A stretch of 64,000 bases of DNA, taken from assembly GCF_007673525.1 (NCBI RefSeq), contig NZ_VDZU01000001.1, positions 2,242,177-2,306,176 on the forward strand, in the 5' to 3' direction. The translations under genes and the position numbers were made by a program. Shown here one piece after another: positions 24,408 through 34,115 of the stretch. Each line of letters opens with the position of its first letter. The first letter of the stretch is position 1. The DNA is from Fictibacillus phosphorivorans. GTDB taxonomy: Bacteria; Bacillota; Bacilli; Bacillales; Fictibacillaceae. The notes below the pieces were generated by a model, which worked only from the letters and a program-made list of their open reading frames with translations, was not told where the DNA came from and searched no databases.

Positions 24408-26402
24408 TTATTTATTTAACATATCTTTAACACGTTTTACGATGTTCTCTGGTGTAAATCCGAATTCTTTTTGGATGACTTCTCCAGGAGCAGATGCACC
24501 AAACGTATCGATTGTTAACGTATCTCCTTCAAGGCCAACATATTTATGCCAACCAAGAGAAGCTCCCATTTCAATCGCTAAACGCTTCGTAATATGCTTA
24601 GGAAGTACAGATTCTTTATAGTCGTTATCTTGCTTATCAAAGCTTTCCCAAGATGGCATCGAAACGACTGAAGCTGAAATGCCTTCTTTTTGAAGTAGTT
24701 CTTGTGCAGCAACTGCAATACTAACTTCAGATCCTGCAGAAAGAAGCAATACATCTGCATCTGCTTCAGCTGGCGAAACAACATAAGCTCCTCGTTTAAC
24801 ACCTTCATATGCTTTCTCTTTTGTGTTCTTTAAGATCGGTAGGTCATGACGGCTTAATACCAATGCAGTCGGCTGGTTCTTGCTCTCAAGTGCTAACTTC
24901 CAAGCTGCGTTTGACTCATATCCATCAGCCGGACGAATCAAGTTAAGATTTGGCATCGCACGAAGAGAAGCAAGTTGCTCGACTGGTTCATGAGTTGGAC
25001 CATCTTCCCCTACCATTACACTGTCATGCGTTAATACATACGTTACAGGAAGACCCATTAGAGCAGATAGACGAATAGCAGGTCTTACATAATCAGAGAA
25101 CACGAAGAATGTTCCACCAAACACATTCAGACCGCCATGCAGTGCCATTCCGTTCAGTGCAGCTCCCATAGCGAACTCACGAACACCAAACCAGATGTTA
25201 CGTCCACTGTAATCATTGCGGCTGAAATTATTTTCGCCTTCAATAAGTGTTTTATTTGATCCTGCTAAGTCAGCAGATCCACCAAATAATGATGGCACAC
25301 TCTTAGCTAGGGCATTGATCGCCTTACCTGAAGAAGAACGAGTAGCTATCGCTTTATCGTAGTCAGGAAGATCCTTATCCCAATTCTCAGGAAGATTTCC
25401 TTTGATCGCTTCTTGAAGCTCTTGAGCTAATTCTGGATAAGCCTCTGCATAAGCTTTGAATTGCTTGTTCCACTCTTCTTCTTTTGCTTGTCCTTCACTC
25501 TTCAGTTGTTCAAAGTGTGAATGAACTTCATCTGGAACATGGAAATCTTGCTCAAACGTCCATTTGTACGCTTCTTTTGTCAGCAAGATCTCATCTTTAC
25601 CTAGCGGCGCGCCGTGAGAAGCAGATTTTCCTGATTTATTTGGTGAACCATGTCCGATCACAGTCTTTACTTCAATAAGCGTTGGCTTGTTAAGTTCTTC
25701 ACGCGCTTCTGATAGTGCTTTTTCGATCTCATCAAGATCTGTTCCATCTTCCACATAAAGGACTTGCCAGCCATAAGCTTCAAATCTTTGTTTTACACTT
25801 TCAGAGAAAGAGTGATGAAGGTCGCCATCCAAAGAAATATCATTTGAATCGTAAAGTACGATCATTCTACCAAGTGCAAGATGTCCTGCAAGTGAAGCTG
25901 CTTCAGCAGAAACACCCTCCATAAGGTCTCCATCACCACAGATAGAATAAGTAAAGTGGTCAATTACTTCATGGCCATCACGGTTATATTTTGCAGCCAA
26001 ATGACGTTCAGCCATAGCCATACCTACAGCCATCGCAATCCCTTGACCTAGTGGGCCAGTTGTTGCTTCAACACCAACCGTATGACCGAATTCAGGGTGA
26101 CCTGGAGTCTTACTTCCCCATTGTCTGAAATTCTTCAGATCATCAATTGTTAAGCCATATCCACTCAAATGTAGCAAGCTATATAACAACATCGATCCAT
26201 GTCCTGCTGATAATACAAAACGGTCACGGTTGAACCATTCAGGATTTGCAGGATTATGGTTCATAAATTTTGACCATAAGCTATATGCCATAGGTGCAGC
26301 ACCCATCGGCATACCTGGATGCCCTGAGTTCGCTTTTTCTATGCTGTCGATAGAAAGTGTTCTTATTGTATTAATTGCTAATTCATCAATAGTTCGTGAC
26401 AA
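24408..26402 (-). CDS. tkt: Transketolase
   Basis: A 664-residue thiamine-diphosphate enzyme of the pentose phosphate pathway, transferring two-carbon ketol units. Motifs: [16 protein letters not shown] (substrate site), [20 protein letters not shown] (ThDP/Mg binding GDG...N), and [18 protein letters not shown] in the pyrimidine domain. I place the start at TTG 26402, six bases after GAAGGGATG; an ATG at 26411 touches that ribosome site. The length then agrees with family members. It is downstream of the yneR-like gene and separated from it by a terminator. Confidence 0.96.
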   Translation of the reverse strand: MSRTIDELAINTIRTLSIDSIEKANSGHPGMPMGAAPMAYSLWSKFMNHNPANPEWFNRDRFVLSAGHGSMLLYSLLHLSGYGLTIDDLKNFRQWGSKTPGHPEFGHTVGVEATTGPLGQGIAMAVGMAMAERHLAAKYNRDGHEVIDHFTYSICGDGDLMEGVSAEAASLAGHLALGRMIVLYDSNDISLDGDLHHSFSESVKQRFEAYGWQVLYVEDGTDLDEIEKALSEAREELNKPTLIEVKTVIGHGSPNKSGKSASHGAPLGKDEILLTKEAYKWTFEQDFHVPDEVHSHFEQLKSEGQAKEEEWNKQFKAYAEAYPELAQELQEAIKGNLPENWDKDLPDYDKAIATRSSSGKAINALAKSVPSLFGGSADLAGSNKTLIEGENNFSRNDYSGRNIWFGVREFAMGAALNGMALHGGLNVFGGTFFVFSDYVRPAIRLSALMGLPVTYVLTHDSVMVGEDGPTHEPVEQLASLRAMPNLNLIRPADGYESNAAWKLALESKNQPTALVLSRHDLPILKNTKEKAYEGVKRGAYVVSPAEADADVLLLSAGSEVSIAVAAQELLQKEGISASVVSMPSWESFDKQDNDYKESVLPKHITKRLAIEMGASLGWHKYVGLEGDTLTIDTFGASAPGEVIQKEFGFTPENIVKRVKDMLNK

Positions 26403-26525
26403 AAAAATCATCCCTTCATATGTACTAAACAGTTTTGACTTTCATAATAAACGTTCAAATGCAATTAGACAAGACAAACACATTATTAGCTATAGTTATT
26501 TTACCATCTACTCATAAAAACATAC

Positions 26526-26578
26526 AAAAACCGCCTGTTTTCCTACAACATTTTGGTTGTATTAGAACAGGCGGTTAA
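26526..26578 (-). terminator. Terminator of the HesB-like gene
   Basis: Long stem CCGCCTGTT / AACAGGCGG extended by TACAAC/GTTGTA, followed on the minus strand by TTTTTG. Confidence 0.85.
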
Positions 26579-26585
26579 ATTTTAT

Positions 26586-26870
26586 TTATGCGAGCCCTGG
26601 TAAATGACATGAAAAGTGATCCGTATTTTCATCATAATCAAGTTTCATATTCTCCACGAACCATCTTTCTTCGTTTTTAACAAAAAATCGAAGACCTTCG
26701 ACCTCTTGAATGTAATCGTTCTCTTCAGGAACTGCAGGCGTCACACCAAGTGAAAAACCTCCCGAGTCACCACTTCCTGCATATTTAACGAAAAGTCTTA
26801 AAGCCTCTGACGTTTCTAAAGTAATATCCTTATAAAGGTTCGCGGCTGCACTTGTAATTGAAAAAGTCAA
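26586..26870 (-). CDS. HesB/IscA-fold protein without iron-sulfur cysteines (YneR-like)
   Basis: A 94-residue protein starting at TTG 26870 after GAAAGGGGAG. It has the HesB-like core (TSAAANLYKDI, LRLFVKYAGSGDSGGFSLGV, GLRFFVKNEERWFVENMKLDY) but none of the three Cys residues used by A-type Fe-S carriers, as in B. subtilis YneR. It is therefore unlikely to carry a cluster; function unknown. A longer ATG frame (to 26969) would add an Ile/Tyr-rich stretch that overlaps the ribosome site and a terminator and is rejected. Confidence 0.85.
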   Translation of the reverse strand: MTFSITSAAANLYKDITLETSEALRLFVKYAGSGDSGGFSLGVTPAVPEENDYIQEVEGLRFFVKNEERWFVENMKLDYDENTDHFSCHLPGLA

Positions 26871-26937
26871 AATATTCTCCCCTTTCAAAGTTGTTATATA
26901 ACAGTATATACTATTATATATAGAATGCAACAGAAAA

Positions 26938-26972
26938 AAATGCCTATTTACAGTTGAGTAAATAGGCATTTT
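26938..26972 (-). terminator. Terminator of ynzC operon
   Basis: Perfect 13-bp stem AATGCCTATTTAC / GTAAATAGGCATT followed by a T-run on the minus strand. It ends yneA-yneB-ynzC. Confidence 0.88.
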
Positions 26973-26975
26973 ATA

Positions 26976-27215
26976 TTAATGTTTAAGGTTTTTTTTATTG
27001 TCTTTACTTCTTTTTAATTTTTCCGGTGTTACATCATCACCATTAGGATCAACAAAAGTCATTCCATGCAGATCTTGAACAAAAGATTTACGGAAAACTT
27101 GCAAATATTCTTCTCGTAGTTTTTTTTGTTCCGTTTTTTCTGCTGATGTTAGATCGGTTTGTTTAGATTTTTTAGACAGTTCATTTATACGTTGCATTTT
27201 ATCTTTAGATAACAT
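26976..27215 (-). CDS. ynzC: DUF896 family protein YnzC
   Basis: A 79-residue, highly charged helical protein with the DUF896 pattern RINELSKKSK...LTSAEKTEQKKLREEYL and DPNGDDVTPEKLKR. In B. subtilis ynzC is the third gene of the SOS-induced yneA operon. Function unknown. RBS is present (AAAGGAG) before ATG 27215. Confidence 0.92.
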   Translation of the reverse strand: MLSKDKMQRINELSKKSKQTDLTSAEKTEQKKLREEYLQVFRKSFVQDLHGMTFVDPNGDDVTPEKLKRSKDNKKNLKH

Positions 27216-27276
27216 AGTAAAAAACTCCTTTTTAAAGCATTCTTCACTCTATCCTACAGCAGAATGAAAGGAATTT

Positions 27277-27924
<648 letters not shown>

Positions 27925-27939
27925 TTAAAACCCGCTTTT

Positions 27940-28206
27940 TTATTTATTAACTGGTATGATTACTTTCTGTCCTGGAAAAACGGCTGCCGCATTTACACTG
28001 TTCTTCTTTTCGACCCATTGTATAAACTCCCAATTGGAATAATGATGCTTGGCATTATACTCTTCAGAAAGACTCCACAGTGAGTCTCCCTCCTGTATGG
28101 TTACTTCAATATATTGAGCTTCTTGTGAGGCAAGATTTGATAACGTAAAAAATATACCACCTAACAACCCTAAAAATACAATAACATGCATTGTCCCTTG
28201 TTTCAT
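27940..28206 (-). CDS. yneA: Cell division suppressor YneA (LysM)
   Basis: An 88-residue protein with one N-terminal membrane helix (MHVIVFLGLLGGIFFTLSN) and a C-terminal LysM domain (EVTIQEGDSLWSLSEEY to GQKVIIP). In B. subtilis YneA delays septation during the SOS response and is cleared by proteolysis. ATG 28206 follows AAAGGGG. It is divergent from lexA, with three LexA boxes in the shared 160-bp region, so DNA damage should induce both. Confidence 0.93.
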   Translation of the reverse strand: MKQGTMHVIVFLGLLGGIFFTLSNLASQEAQYIEVTIQEGDSLWSLSEEYNAKHHYSNWEFIQWVEKKNSVNAAAVFPGQKVIIPVNK

Positions 28207-28224
28207 TGTGATATCCCCTTTCAA

Positions 28225-28238
28225 CAAACGTTTGTTCG
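28225..28238. promoter_or_regulatory. LexA box 1 (yneA side)
   Basis: Minus strand CGAACAAACGTTTG, an exact match to the Bacillus consensus CGAACRNRYGTTYG. Confidence 0.9.
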
Positions 28239-28261
28239 CATCTCTTGGTTTTATAATAACT

Positions 28262-28275
28262 GGAACGTTTGTTCG
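28262..28275. promoter_or_regulatory. LexA box 2
   Basis: Minus strand CGAACAAACGTTCC, 13 of 14 positions of the consensus. Confidence 0.85.
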
Positions 28276-28291
28276 GTGTCAACTATTTTTT

Positions 28292-28305
28292 CGAACTTAT
28301 GTTTG
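28292..28305. promoter_or_regulatory. LexA box 3 (lexA side)
   Basis: Plus strand CGAACTTATGTTTG, 13 of 14 positions; 62 bp before the lexA start. Confidence 0.85.
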
Positions 28306-28366
28306 TATCTCTGAATTCCCCATGATATACTTTTTGTAGATAAAAAATTCGGTGAGGTGCTAAAAA

Positions 28367-28981
28367 ATGACTAAGTTATCCAGACGACAATTGGATATAT
28401 TGGCTTTCATAAAAGAAGAAGTATCACAAAAAGGGTATCCGCCTTCAGTTCGTGAAATCGGAGAGGCAGTTGGCCTTGCTTCAAGCTCCACAGTCCATGG
28501 ACATTTAGCAAGACTTGAGAAAAAAGGACTTATTCGACGAGATCCAACAAAACCAAGAGCGATTGAAGTATTAGGCTTAGAAGAGAACATTCCTTCTGTC
28601 CGTTCTGTTTCAATTCCTGTTATCGGTAAAGTTACAGCAGGTCTACCAATCAGCGCAGTTGAAAACGTAGAAGAATACTTCCCATTACCTGAGCACGTTG
28701 TTGGAGATGAGAACGTCTTCATGTTATCTGTAGTTGGTGACAGTATGATTGAAGCAGGAATCTTCAATAAGGACCTAGTTGTTGTAAAACAGCAGCCTAC
28801 AGCAAATAATGGAGATATCATCGTAGCAATGACCGATGAAGATGAAGCGACTGTGAAAAGATTCTTTAAAGAAAGAAACCATATTCGATTGCAGCCTGAA
28901 AATTCGTCGATGGAACCAATTATCTTACAGAGCTGTACGATTTTAGGTAAAGTGATCGGTGTATATCGAAGCATTCATTAA
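28367..28981 (+). CDS. lexA: LexA SOS repressor
   Basis: A 204-residue repressor with an N-terminal winged helix ([21 protein letters not shown]) and a C-terminal self-cleaving peptidase. The cleavage site is Ala91-Gly92 (KVTAGLP), the catalytic Ser126 lies in VGDSMIEAG and Lys164 in ATVKRFF. RecA filaments trigger cleavage and release of the regulon, here including yneA-yneB-ynzC, lexA itself and recA. ATG 28367 follows GGTGAGGTG. Confidence 0.97.
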   Translation: MTKLSRRQLDILAFIKEEVSQKGYPPSVREIGEAVGLASSSTVHGHLARLEKKGLIRRDPTKPRAIEVLGLEENIPSVRSVSIPVIGKVTAGLPISAVENVEEYFPLPEHVVGDENVFMLSVVGDSMIEAGIFNKDLVVVKQQPTANNGDIIVAMTDEDEATVKRFFKERNHIRLQPENSSMEPIILQSCTILGKVIGVYRSIH

Positions 28982-28987
28982 TTAAAT

Positions 28988-29026
28988 CAGAAGAAGTATC
29001 TAGTTAACTAGATACTTCTTCTTTTG
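28988..29026 (+). terminator. Terminator of lexA
   Basis: Stem AGAAGAAGTATCTAG / CTAGATACTTCTTCT followed by TTTTG. Confidence 0.9.
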
Positions 29027-29073
29027 ATTATTCATGATTCTTATAAAATCATCCATAGGCACTCTGTTACTCG

Positions 29074-29910
29074 TCATAATAATCGAGAAGCTTTGTTATA
29101 AAATAGTACGATAAAGAATAGTCCTACCGCTGAGAGTAAGAGTCCAAGAGACAACATTGTTAAAGATAACATTTTAAAAACCACACTCAATGCAACTACA
29201 ACATAAAAGACAGCAAGCATTTCTTTCACCATAATTTCCGAAAACTTTTTCAAATTAATAATACCAAATGGAGTGCCAATGAGAGCTCCGACAATCAGCA
29301 GCAAACCGTGGCGATAATCCATTTCAGCCCCTCCGTATACATAAGATCCAATTCCAGAGATGACTATAATTGAAGCTGCTGCAATACTTGTACCAATTGC
29401 TCTATTGAGATCAATACCAACCTTCTTTGTAAGTAGTGGTGTCATCACGAAACCACCACTTACGCCCATAAGTGATGATAGGACTCCTGTAAACAATCCT
29501 ATTAAAGGGATCCAAGACTTTCTTCTCTCTTTTCTGACAGATTGACTATTGTTTAAAAATTGAGATGCAAACCAGCTCAAGGTAATTATATATACAACTG
29601 AAATAACAGTTGATGCTCCATTTATTTTTTCGAGCCAATGTACGAATGGCACAGTTGAAACAGTCCCTATTACCCCGAATAATCCGAGTGAACAAGCCGA
29701 ACGAATGTTTACATTCTTCATTTTCATGTGAGATAGTGTGCCAGTAACTGTCGAGCCTAACGTCAACATTAAAGAAAGAATAATGGCTTGGGTAGGTTCA
29801 TAATCAAGTACTAAAAGGACAGGAGTCAGTATAATTCCCCCGCCAACCCCAAAAAAACCTGAGATGATACCTATTGCTGCACCACCAATTACAAACATAA
29901 GCCATTCCAT
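29074..29910 (-). CDS. TauE/SafE family anion exporter
   Basis: A 278-residue membrane protein with about eight helices and the duplicated glycine motif of the family: IGIISGFFGVGGGIILTPVL (N-half) and GVLSSLMGVSGGFVMTPLL (C-half). Family members export sulfite, sulfoacetate or other organosulfur anions. It is divergent from a LysR-type regulator 103 bp away, a common layout for an inducible exporter. The substrate is not readable; sulfite is the usual guess. Confidence 0.87.
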   Translation of the reverse strand: MEWLMFVIGGAAIGIISGFFGVGGGIILTPVLLVLDYEPTQAIILSLMLTLGSTVTGTLSHMKMKNVNIRSACSLGLFGVIGTVSTVPFVHWLEKINGASTVISVVYIITLSWFASQFLNNSQSVRKERRKSWIPLIGLFTGVLSSLMGVSGGFVMTPLLTKKVGIDLNRAIGTSIAAASIIVISGIGSYVYGGAEMDYRHGLLLIVGALIGTPFGIINLKKFSEIMVKEMLAVFYVVVALSVVFKMLSLTMLSLGLLLSAVGLFFIVLFYNKASRLL

Positions 29911-29964
29911 TTACCAACACTTCCTTCCTCCTTTCATTTTAACTCCGACTTAACTATAATAAAA

Positions 29965-29979
29965 ATGAATAAATTTCAT
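29965..29979. promoter_or_regulatory. LysR-type operator candidate
   Basis: ATGAATAAATTTCAT is an inverted repeat (ATGAA-N5-TTCAT) that contains a T-N11-A motif, between the divergent exporter and regulator genes. Confidence 0.5.
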
Positions 29980-30013
29980 CTATATCATTACGATTCTTAA
30001 TGGAGGATTCCTA

Positions 30014-30853
30014 ATGCAATTAGACTGGATTAAAAGTTTCGTGACTCTTGCTCATTTAAAACATTTTACAAAAACGAGCGAATTCTTAAATCTTTCACAG
30101 CCTACTATTAGCGTTCATATTAAAAAGCTAGAGGAGTATTTGGGGTTAAAGCTTATCCGAAGGTCTGGAACGAATCAATCGTTTGAATTAACTAATGCAG
30201 GAATGCAAGTTTATGAACAAGGTAAAAAAATGTTAGAGATCTCAAGAACCATTGAATCTATAAAAGAAAAAAACGAAGAGATGCTTCTTCGAATTGGAGC
30301 CACACATACAGTAAGCGATGTATTATTACCGGACTTCGTAAAGAAGATTAAGTTACTCTATCCATATATTCATCTGAAATTAATAATTCATAATCATGAA
30401 CAAATTGTAGAAGAGCTCAGATTGAACAAAATTGATATTGCTTTAGTTGAAGGAACAAGAGGGCTAGATCCTTTTCAAGTCGAAGTCGTCAGCAGAGATG
30501 AGCTTCGTTTTTATGCTCAATATCGAATGTCTATTGTAAATTCTCCACTTATCCTCAGAGAGAAAGGATCGGGTACAAGAGAATACGCAGATCAATTTTT
30601 ACGTTCCGAAAGAATTGAACCATTGGAAATTATTGAAGCAAGCAGCCATTACTTAATCAAACAGTTAGCTCTAAGAGGACTCGGCGTCGGATTTCTTTCT
30701 TATTCAATGGTCAAAGAGGAGGTATTAGAAGGAAAGCTCGTCCCACTCGATCCACATGTTGTTTATCGTCCCTTTTATGCGGTATGTGCTGTAGAATACG
30801 CCTCAGGAACCATTCACTCAGAAGTATTGAAGCTTCTACAAAATCTTTCATAA
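30014..30853 (+). CDS. LysR-family transcriptional regulator
   Basis: A 279-residue regulator with the N-terminal winged HTH (FVTLAHLKHFTKTSEFLNLS, QPTISVHIKKLEEYLGLKL) and a two-lobed effector domain from about 90. TGGAGG lies 8 nt before ATG 30014. The divergent TauE/SafE gene is its likely target, together with its own promoter. It may be a CysL-like sulfur regulator, but the effector cannot be inferred. Confidence 0.9.
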   Translation: MQLDWIKSFVTLAHLKHFTKTSEFLNLSQPTISVHIKKLEEYLGLKLIRRSGTNQSFELTNAGMQVYEQGKKMLEISRTIESIKEKNEEMLLRIGATHTVSDVLLPDFVKKIKLLYPYIHLKLIIHNHEQIVEELRLNKIDIALVEGTRGLDPFQVEVVSRDELRFYAQYRMSIVNSPLILREKGSGTREYADQFLRSERIEPLEIIEASSHYLIKQLALRGLGVGFLSYSMVKEEVLEGKLVPLDPHVVYRPFYAVCAVEYASGTIHSEVLKLLQNLS

Positions 30854-30860
30854 GAACAAC

Positions 30861-30897
30861 AAAAAACCCCTGATAATGATATCAGGGGTTTTTTCTT
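30861..30897. terminator. Bidirectional terminator between lysR gene and glnA
   Basis: Stem AACCCCTGAT / ATCAGGGGTT flanked by A6 and T6. Confidence 0.9.
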
Positions 30898-30901
30898 CTT
30901 C

Positions 30902-32236
30902 TTAATACATGCTCATATATTGTTCGCGTTCCCAAGGGTGAACTTGTGTACGGAACATATCCCACTCGATCTCTTTCGCTTCAATGAAGTGCTCTGTAGC
31001 ATGTGCTCCAAGAGCTGTTGTAAGAACTTCATTTTTGCTGAATAGAGTTAGCGCTTCTTTTAATGTTGCTGGAAGATCTTTGATACCTTCTGCTTCGCGC
31101 TCTTCTTTATCCATTACATAGATGTTTCTATCGATTGGCTTTGGAGCGTTTAGCTTGTTCTTGATTCCATCAAGACCAGCTGCAAGCAATACTGCCATAG
31201 CAAGATAAGGGTTAGCCGTTGGATCAACGCTTCTTACCTCAATACGAGTGCTGATGCCGCGAGAAGCAGGAATACGAATAAGCGGGCTTCTGTTTTGCAT
31301 AGACCATGCAACATAACAAGGTGCTTCGTAACCAGGTACAAGTCGCTTATAAGAGTTTACAGTCGGGTTCGTGATCGCTGTGAAATCTTGTGCATGCTTT
31401 AAGATACCTGCTAGGAAATGCATAGCTGTCTCACTTAATCCTGTTTCTGATTTCGCATCATAGAACACGTTTTCTCCATCTTTGAATAGAGACATGTTCG
31501 CGTGCATACCTGAACCGTTCACACCGAACAATGGTTTAGCCATGAATGTTGCATGAAGACCATGCTTACGAGCGATCGTTTTAACAGCTAACTTAAATGT
31601 TTGAATGTTATCACAAGTGCTAACAGCATCAGCATATTTAAAGTCGATCTCATGCTGACCTGGTGCTACTTCATGGTGAGAAGCTTCGATTTCAAAGCCC
31701 ATATCTTCAAGTTCTAACACGATATCTCTACGGCAGTTTTCACCGAGATCCGTTGGAGCTAAGTCAAAATATCCACCTTTATCGTTTAGTTCTAGAGTCG
31801 GCTCGCCCTTCTCATCGTTCTTGAATAAGAAGAATTCAGGCTCAGGTCCAATGTTGAAATCGGAGAACCCTAAGTCTTCCATCTCTTTTAACACACGCTT
31901 TAAGATTCCACGTGGATCACCATCGAACGGGTTACCATCAGGCATAAAGATATCACAGATCAAACGTGCAACTTTGCCTTTTTCAGAAGTCCATGGGAAA
32001 ATCATAAATGTATCTAAATCAGGATAAAGATTCATGTCTGATTCTTCAATTCGAACGAATCCTTCGATAGAAGATCCGTCAAACATCATCTTGTTATCTA
32101 AAGCTTTTTCAAGCTGACCGATCGGAATCTCAACATTCTTAATAACACCCAATAAATCAGTAAATTGTAGACGGATGAATCTTACGTTTTCTTCTTTTAC
32201 CATTCTTAAGATATCTTCTTTAGTGTACTTAGACAA
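30902..32236 (-). CDS. glnA: Glutamine synthetase, type I
   Basis: A 444-residue GSI-alpha enzyme making glutamine from glutamate, ammonia and ATP. Motifs: [16 protein letters not shown] (substrate-binding latch), [23 protein letters not shown] (ATP/metal site), [12 protein letters not shown] and the C-terminal [11 protein letters not shown]. It lacks the adenylylation-type regulation of GSI-beta; in Bacillus feedback-inhibited GlnA controls GlnR and TnrA. Start TTG 32236 after GGAGGAG. It forms an operon with glnR (74-bp gap). Confidence 0.97.
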   Translation of the reverse strand: MSKYTKEDILRMVKEENVRFIRLQFTDLLGVIKNVEIPIGQLEKALDNKMMFDGSSIEGFVRIEESDMNLYPDLDTFMIFPWTSEKGKVARLICDIFMPDGNPFDGDPRGILKRVLKEMEDLGFSDFNIGPEPEFFLFKNDEKGEPTLELNDKGGYFDLAPTDLGENCRRDIVLELEDMGFEIEASHHEVAPGQHEIDFKYADAVSTCDNIQTFKLAVKTIARKHGLHATFMAKPLFGVNGSGMHANMSLFKDGENVFYDAKSETGLSETAMHFLAGILKHAQDFTAITNPTVNSYKRLVPGYEAPCYVAWSMQNRSPLIRIPASRGISTRIEVRSVDPTANPYLAMAVLLAAGLDGIKNKLNAPKPIDRNIYVMDKEEREAEGIKDLPATLKEALTLFSKNEVLTTALGAHATEHFIEAKEIEWDMFRTQVHPWEREQYMSMY

Positions 32237-32310
32237 ATCTTTCTCCTCCTTTAAATATAAAGCGCCTATTTATGGCGATTGTTCACATCGTAAGTATTAA
32301 CAAATAATCT

Positions 32311-32712
32311 TTAATGAAAAAACCTGGAAAGTTCTCCTTGTATCAATGAGGTTTTTCCATGTCTGCCAGCATGAATCAATTCCCTTTTTAACCTGCGATG
32401 AAGCGCAGATTCGGAAATTTGTTGAACACCTTGCACATTCGGCTGGTTCTTAATCAGTTCTGCTGCTTGTTCATTCAGTTCAAAGACTCGTTTGATTCCA
32501 GCTAAGTTTACGCCTTGCTCAAGAAGTGCTTTGATCTCTAGAAGTTTATCAACATCATTAAATGAAAATAAACGACGGTTCCCTTCAGTACGTGCAGGAT
32601 GAATAAGATCATGCTCTTCGTAATACCGAATCTGTCGAGCTGATAGTTCAGTCAGCTGCATGACGATGCTGATGGGGAACAAAGGTAAGTTCCTACGATT
32701 CATATCGTTCAT
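32311..32712 (-). CDS. glnR: MerR-family nitrogen repressor GlnR
   Basis: A 133-residue regulator with the MerR-type winged helix (PLFPISIVMQLTELSARQIR, FSFNDVDKLLEIKALLEQG) and the short GlnR C-terminal tail ending LSRFFH, which senses feedback-inhibited glutamine synthetase. It represses glnRA under nitrogen excess. ATG 32712 with AAAGGAGG. Two exact operators lie in its own promoter. Confidence 0.96.
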   Translation of the reverse strand: MNDMNRRNLPLFPISIVMQLTELSARQIRYYEEHDLIHPARTEGNRRLFSFNDVDKLLEIKALLEQGVNLAGIKRVFELNEQAAELIKNQPNVQGVQQISESALHRRLKRELIHAGRHGKTSLIQGELSRFFH

Positions 32713-32742
32713 ATTGCCTACCTCCTTTCAACTTCTTTTTAT

Positions 32743-32771
32743 ATCTTATGTCACAAAAGCTCACATGTCAA
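32743..32771 (-). promoter_or_regulatory. glnRA promoter with embedded GlnR box
   Basis: Minus strand TTGACA (32771-32766), 17-nt spacer and TAAGAT (32748-32743). The spacer itself, TGTGAGCTTTTGTGACA (32765-32749), is an exact TGTNA-N7-TNACA operator, so bound GlnR would block the polymerase. Confidence 0.85.
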
Positions 32772-32777
32772 TCCTAA

Positions 32778-32794
32778 TGTTAGAAAAATTAACA
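32778..32794. promoter_or_regulatory. Second GlnR/TnrA operator
   Basis: TGTTAGAAAAATTAACA, exact TGTNA-N7-TNACA, just upstream of the -35 box, as in the two-operator B. subtilis glnRA promoter. Confidence 0.85.
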
Positions 32795-32801
32795 TCAAAA
32801 C

Positions 32802-32830
32802 AAAAAAGAGACTTTTCGCCTCTTTTTTTG
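32802..32830. terminator. Terminator of ynbB
   Basis: Symmetric AAAAAAGAG / CTCTTTTTT hairpin downstream of ynbB; AT-rich but with a good T-run both ways. Confidence 0.65.
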
Positions 32831-32842
32831 TTCAATCTATTG

Positions 32843-34114
32843 TTATCGTTTATCAATTAGTCCATGAGTTAAAAGTTCATCAACAGCTGATAATACAGCA
32901 ATCTTCACATGTTCATACGTTAGGCCACCCTGTACGAACGCTATATATGGCGGTCGGATCGGACCATCCGCAGTTAGCTCAATGCTAGCACCTTGAATAA
33001 ATGTACCTGCTGCCATGATCACATCGTCTTCATAGCCAGGCATATAATCAGGGTATGGAATCGCATAAGAGTTGATCGGTGATGCTTTTTGAATAGCTTG
33101 ACAGAACTTAATCATCCGCTCGCGATCATTAAAGATTACAGATTGAATAAGATCTGTTCTCTTTGCATCAAATGATGGACGCGTTTCCATTCCTAGCTCT
33201 CCTAAGAAAGCAGCTGTAAACACTGCACCTTTTAATGCTTGAGCCGTTACGTGAGGTGCTAGGAAGAATCCTTGGTACATTTCTTGAAGACTGTAAAGAG
33301 ATGCCCCTGCTTCACGTCCTATTCCAGGAGAAGTTAATCGATACGAAATTCTATTGACCAACTTCTCTTTTCCAGCGATGTAACCACCTGTTTTGGCAAG
33401 ACCGCCACCAGGATTTTTAATCAGGGAGCCTGCAATAATATCAGCTCCTGCTTCAATGGGTTCTCTTTCTTCAACAAACTCGCCGTAACAATTATCAACG
33501 AACACGATTACATCTGATTTGATTTCTTTTACGAAAGATATCATCTCTTCTATTTCAGTTACTGTGAAAGATGGACGATCCGCATATCCTTTTGAGCGTT
33601 GAATACCGATCACTTTCGTTTTTTCTGAAATCGCACGCTGAACTTTCGGGAAGTTAATAGCGCCTTCAGAAGTCAGATCTATATGTTGATACGAGATGTT
33701 GTAATCTTTTAAAGACCCTTCACCAGTTCCCCTGATCCCTACAATTTCTTCGAGCGTATCATAAGGTTTACCAGTGATATAAAGCAGTTCATCTCCAGGG
33801 CGAAGCATACCGAATAAAGATAGAGTGATCGCATGAGTACCAGAGATGATTTGCGGCCTAACGATTGCAGCCTCTGCTCCAAAAACATCCGCATACACTT
33901 TTTCGAGAGTATCTCGACCAGAGTCATCGTATCCATAACCGGTTGAAGGATGAAAATGATGATCTCCTACTTGATTGTTTTGAAATGCTCTCAAAACTTT
34001 TAGCTGATTAACTTCACAGATCTCATCAATCAGCTTATGGTGTTTTGTAATACGTTCTGTTACTTTTTCTGTAGTATGTTTCAGTACCTCTTCATTTTGA
34101 AACTGTGAATACAT
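32843..34114 (-). CDS. ynbB: PLP-dependent methionine gamma-lyase-like protein YnbB
   Basis: A 423-residue fold-type I PLP protein of the 'aluminium resistance' family. ATG 34114 is set by AAAGGAG 6 nt upstream and lies just after the hflX stop. Motifs: HHFHPSTGYGYDDSGRDTLE near the N-terminus, RPQIISGTHAI (cofactor phosphate), VFVDNCYGEF (Asp to PLP) and SLIKNPGGGLAKTGGY with the likely Schiff-base Lys. Family members resemble cystathionine lyases but the true substrate is not settled. It is coupled to hflX. Confidence 0.88.
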   Translation of the reverse strand: MYSQFQNEEVLKHTTEKVTERITKHHKLIDEICEVNQLKVLRAFQNNQVGDHHFHPSTGYGYDDSGRDTLEKVYADVFGAEAAIVRPQIISGTHAITLSLFGMLRPGDELLYITGKPYDTLEEIVGIRGTGEGSLKDYNISYQHIDLTSEGAINFPKVQRAISEKTKVIGIQRSKGYADRPSFTVTEIEEMISFVKEIKSDVIVFVDNCYGEFVEEREPIEAGADIIAGSLIKNPGGGLAKTGGYIAGKEKLVNRISYRLTSPGIGREAGASLYSLQEMYQGFFLAPHVTAQALKGAVFTAAFLGELGMETRPSFDAKRTDLIQSVIFNDRERMIKFCQAIQKASPINSYAIPYPDYMPGYEDDVIMAAGTFIQGASIELTADGPIRPPYIAFVQGGLTYEHVKIAVLSAVDELLTHGLIDKR

Positions 34115-34115
34115 G

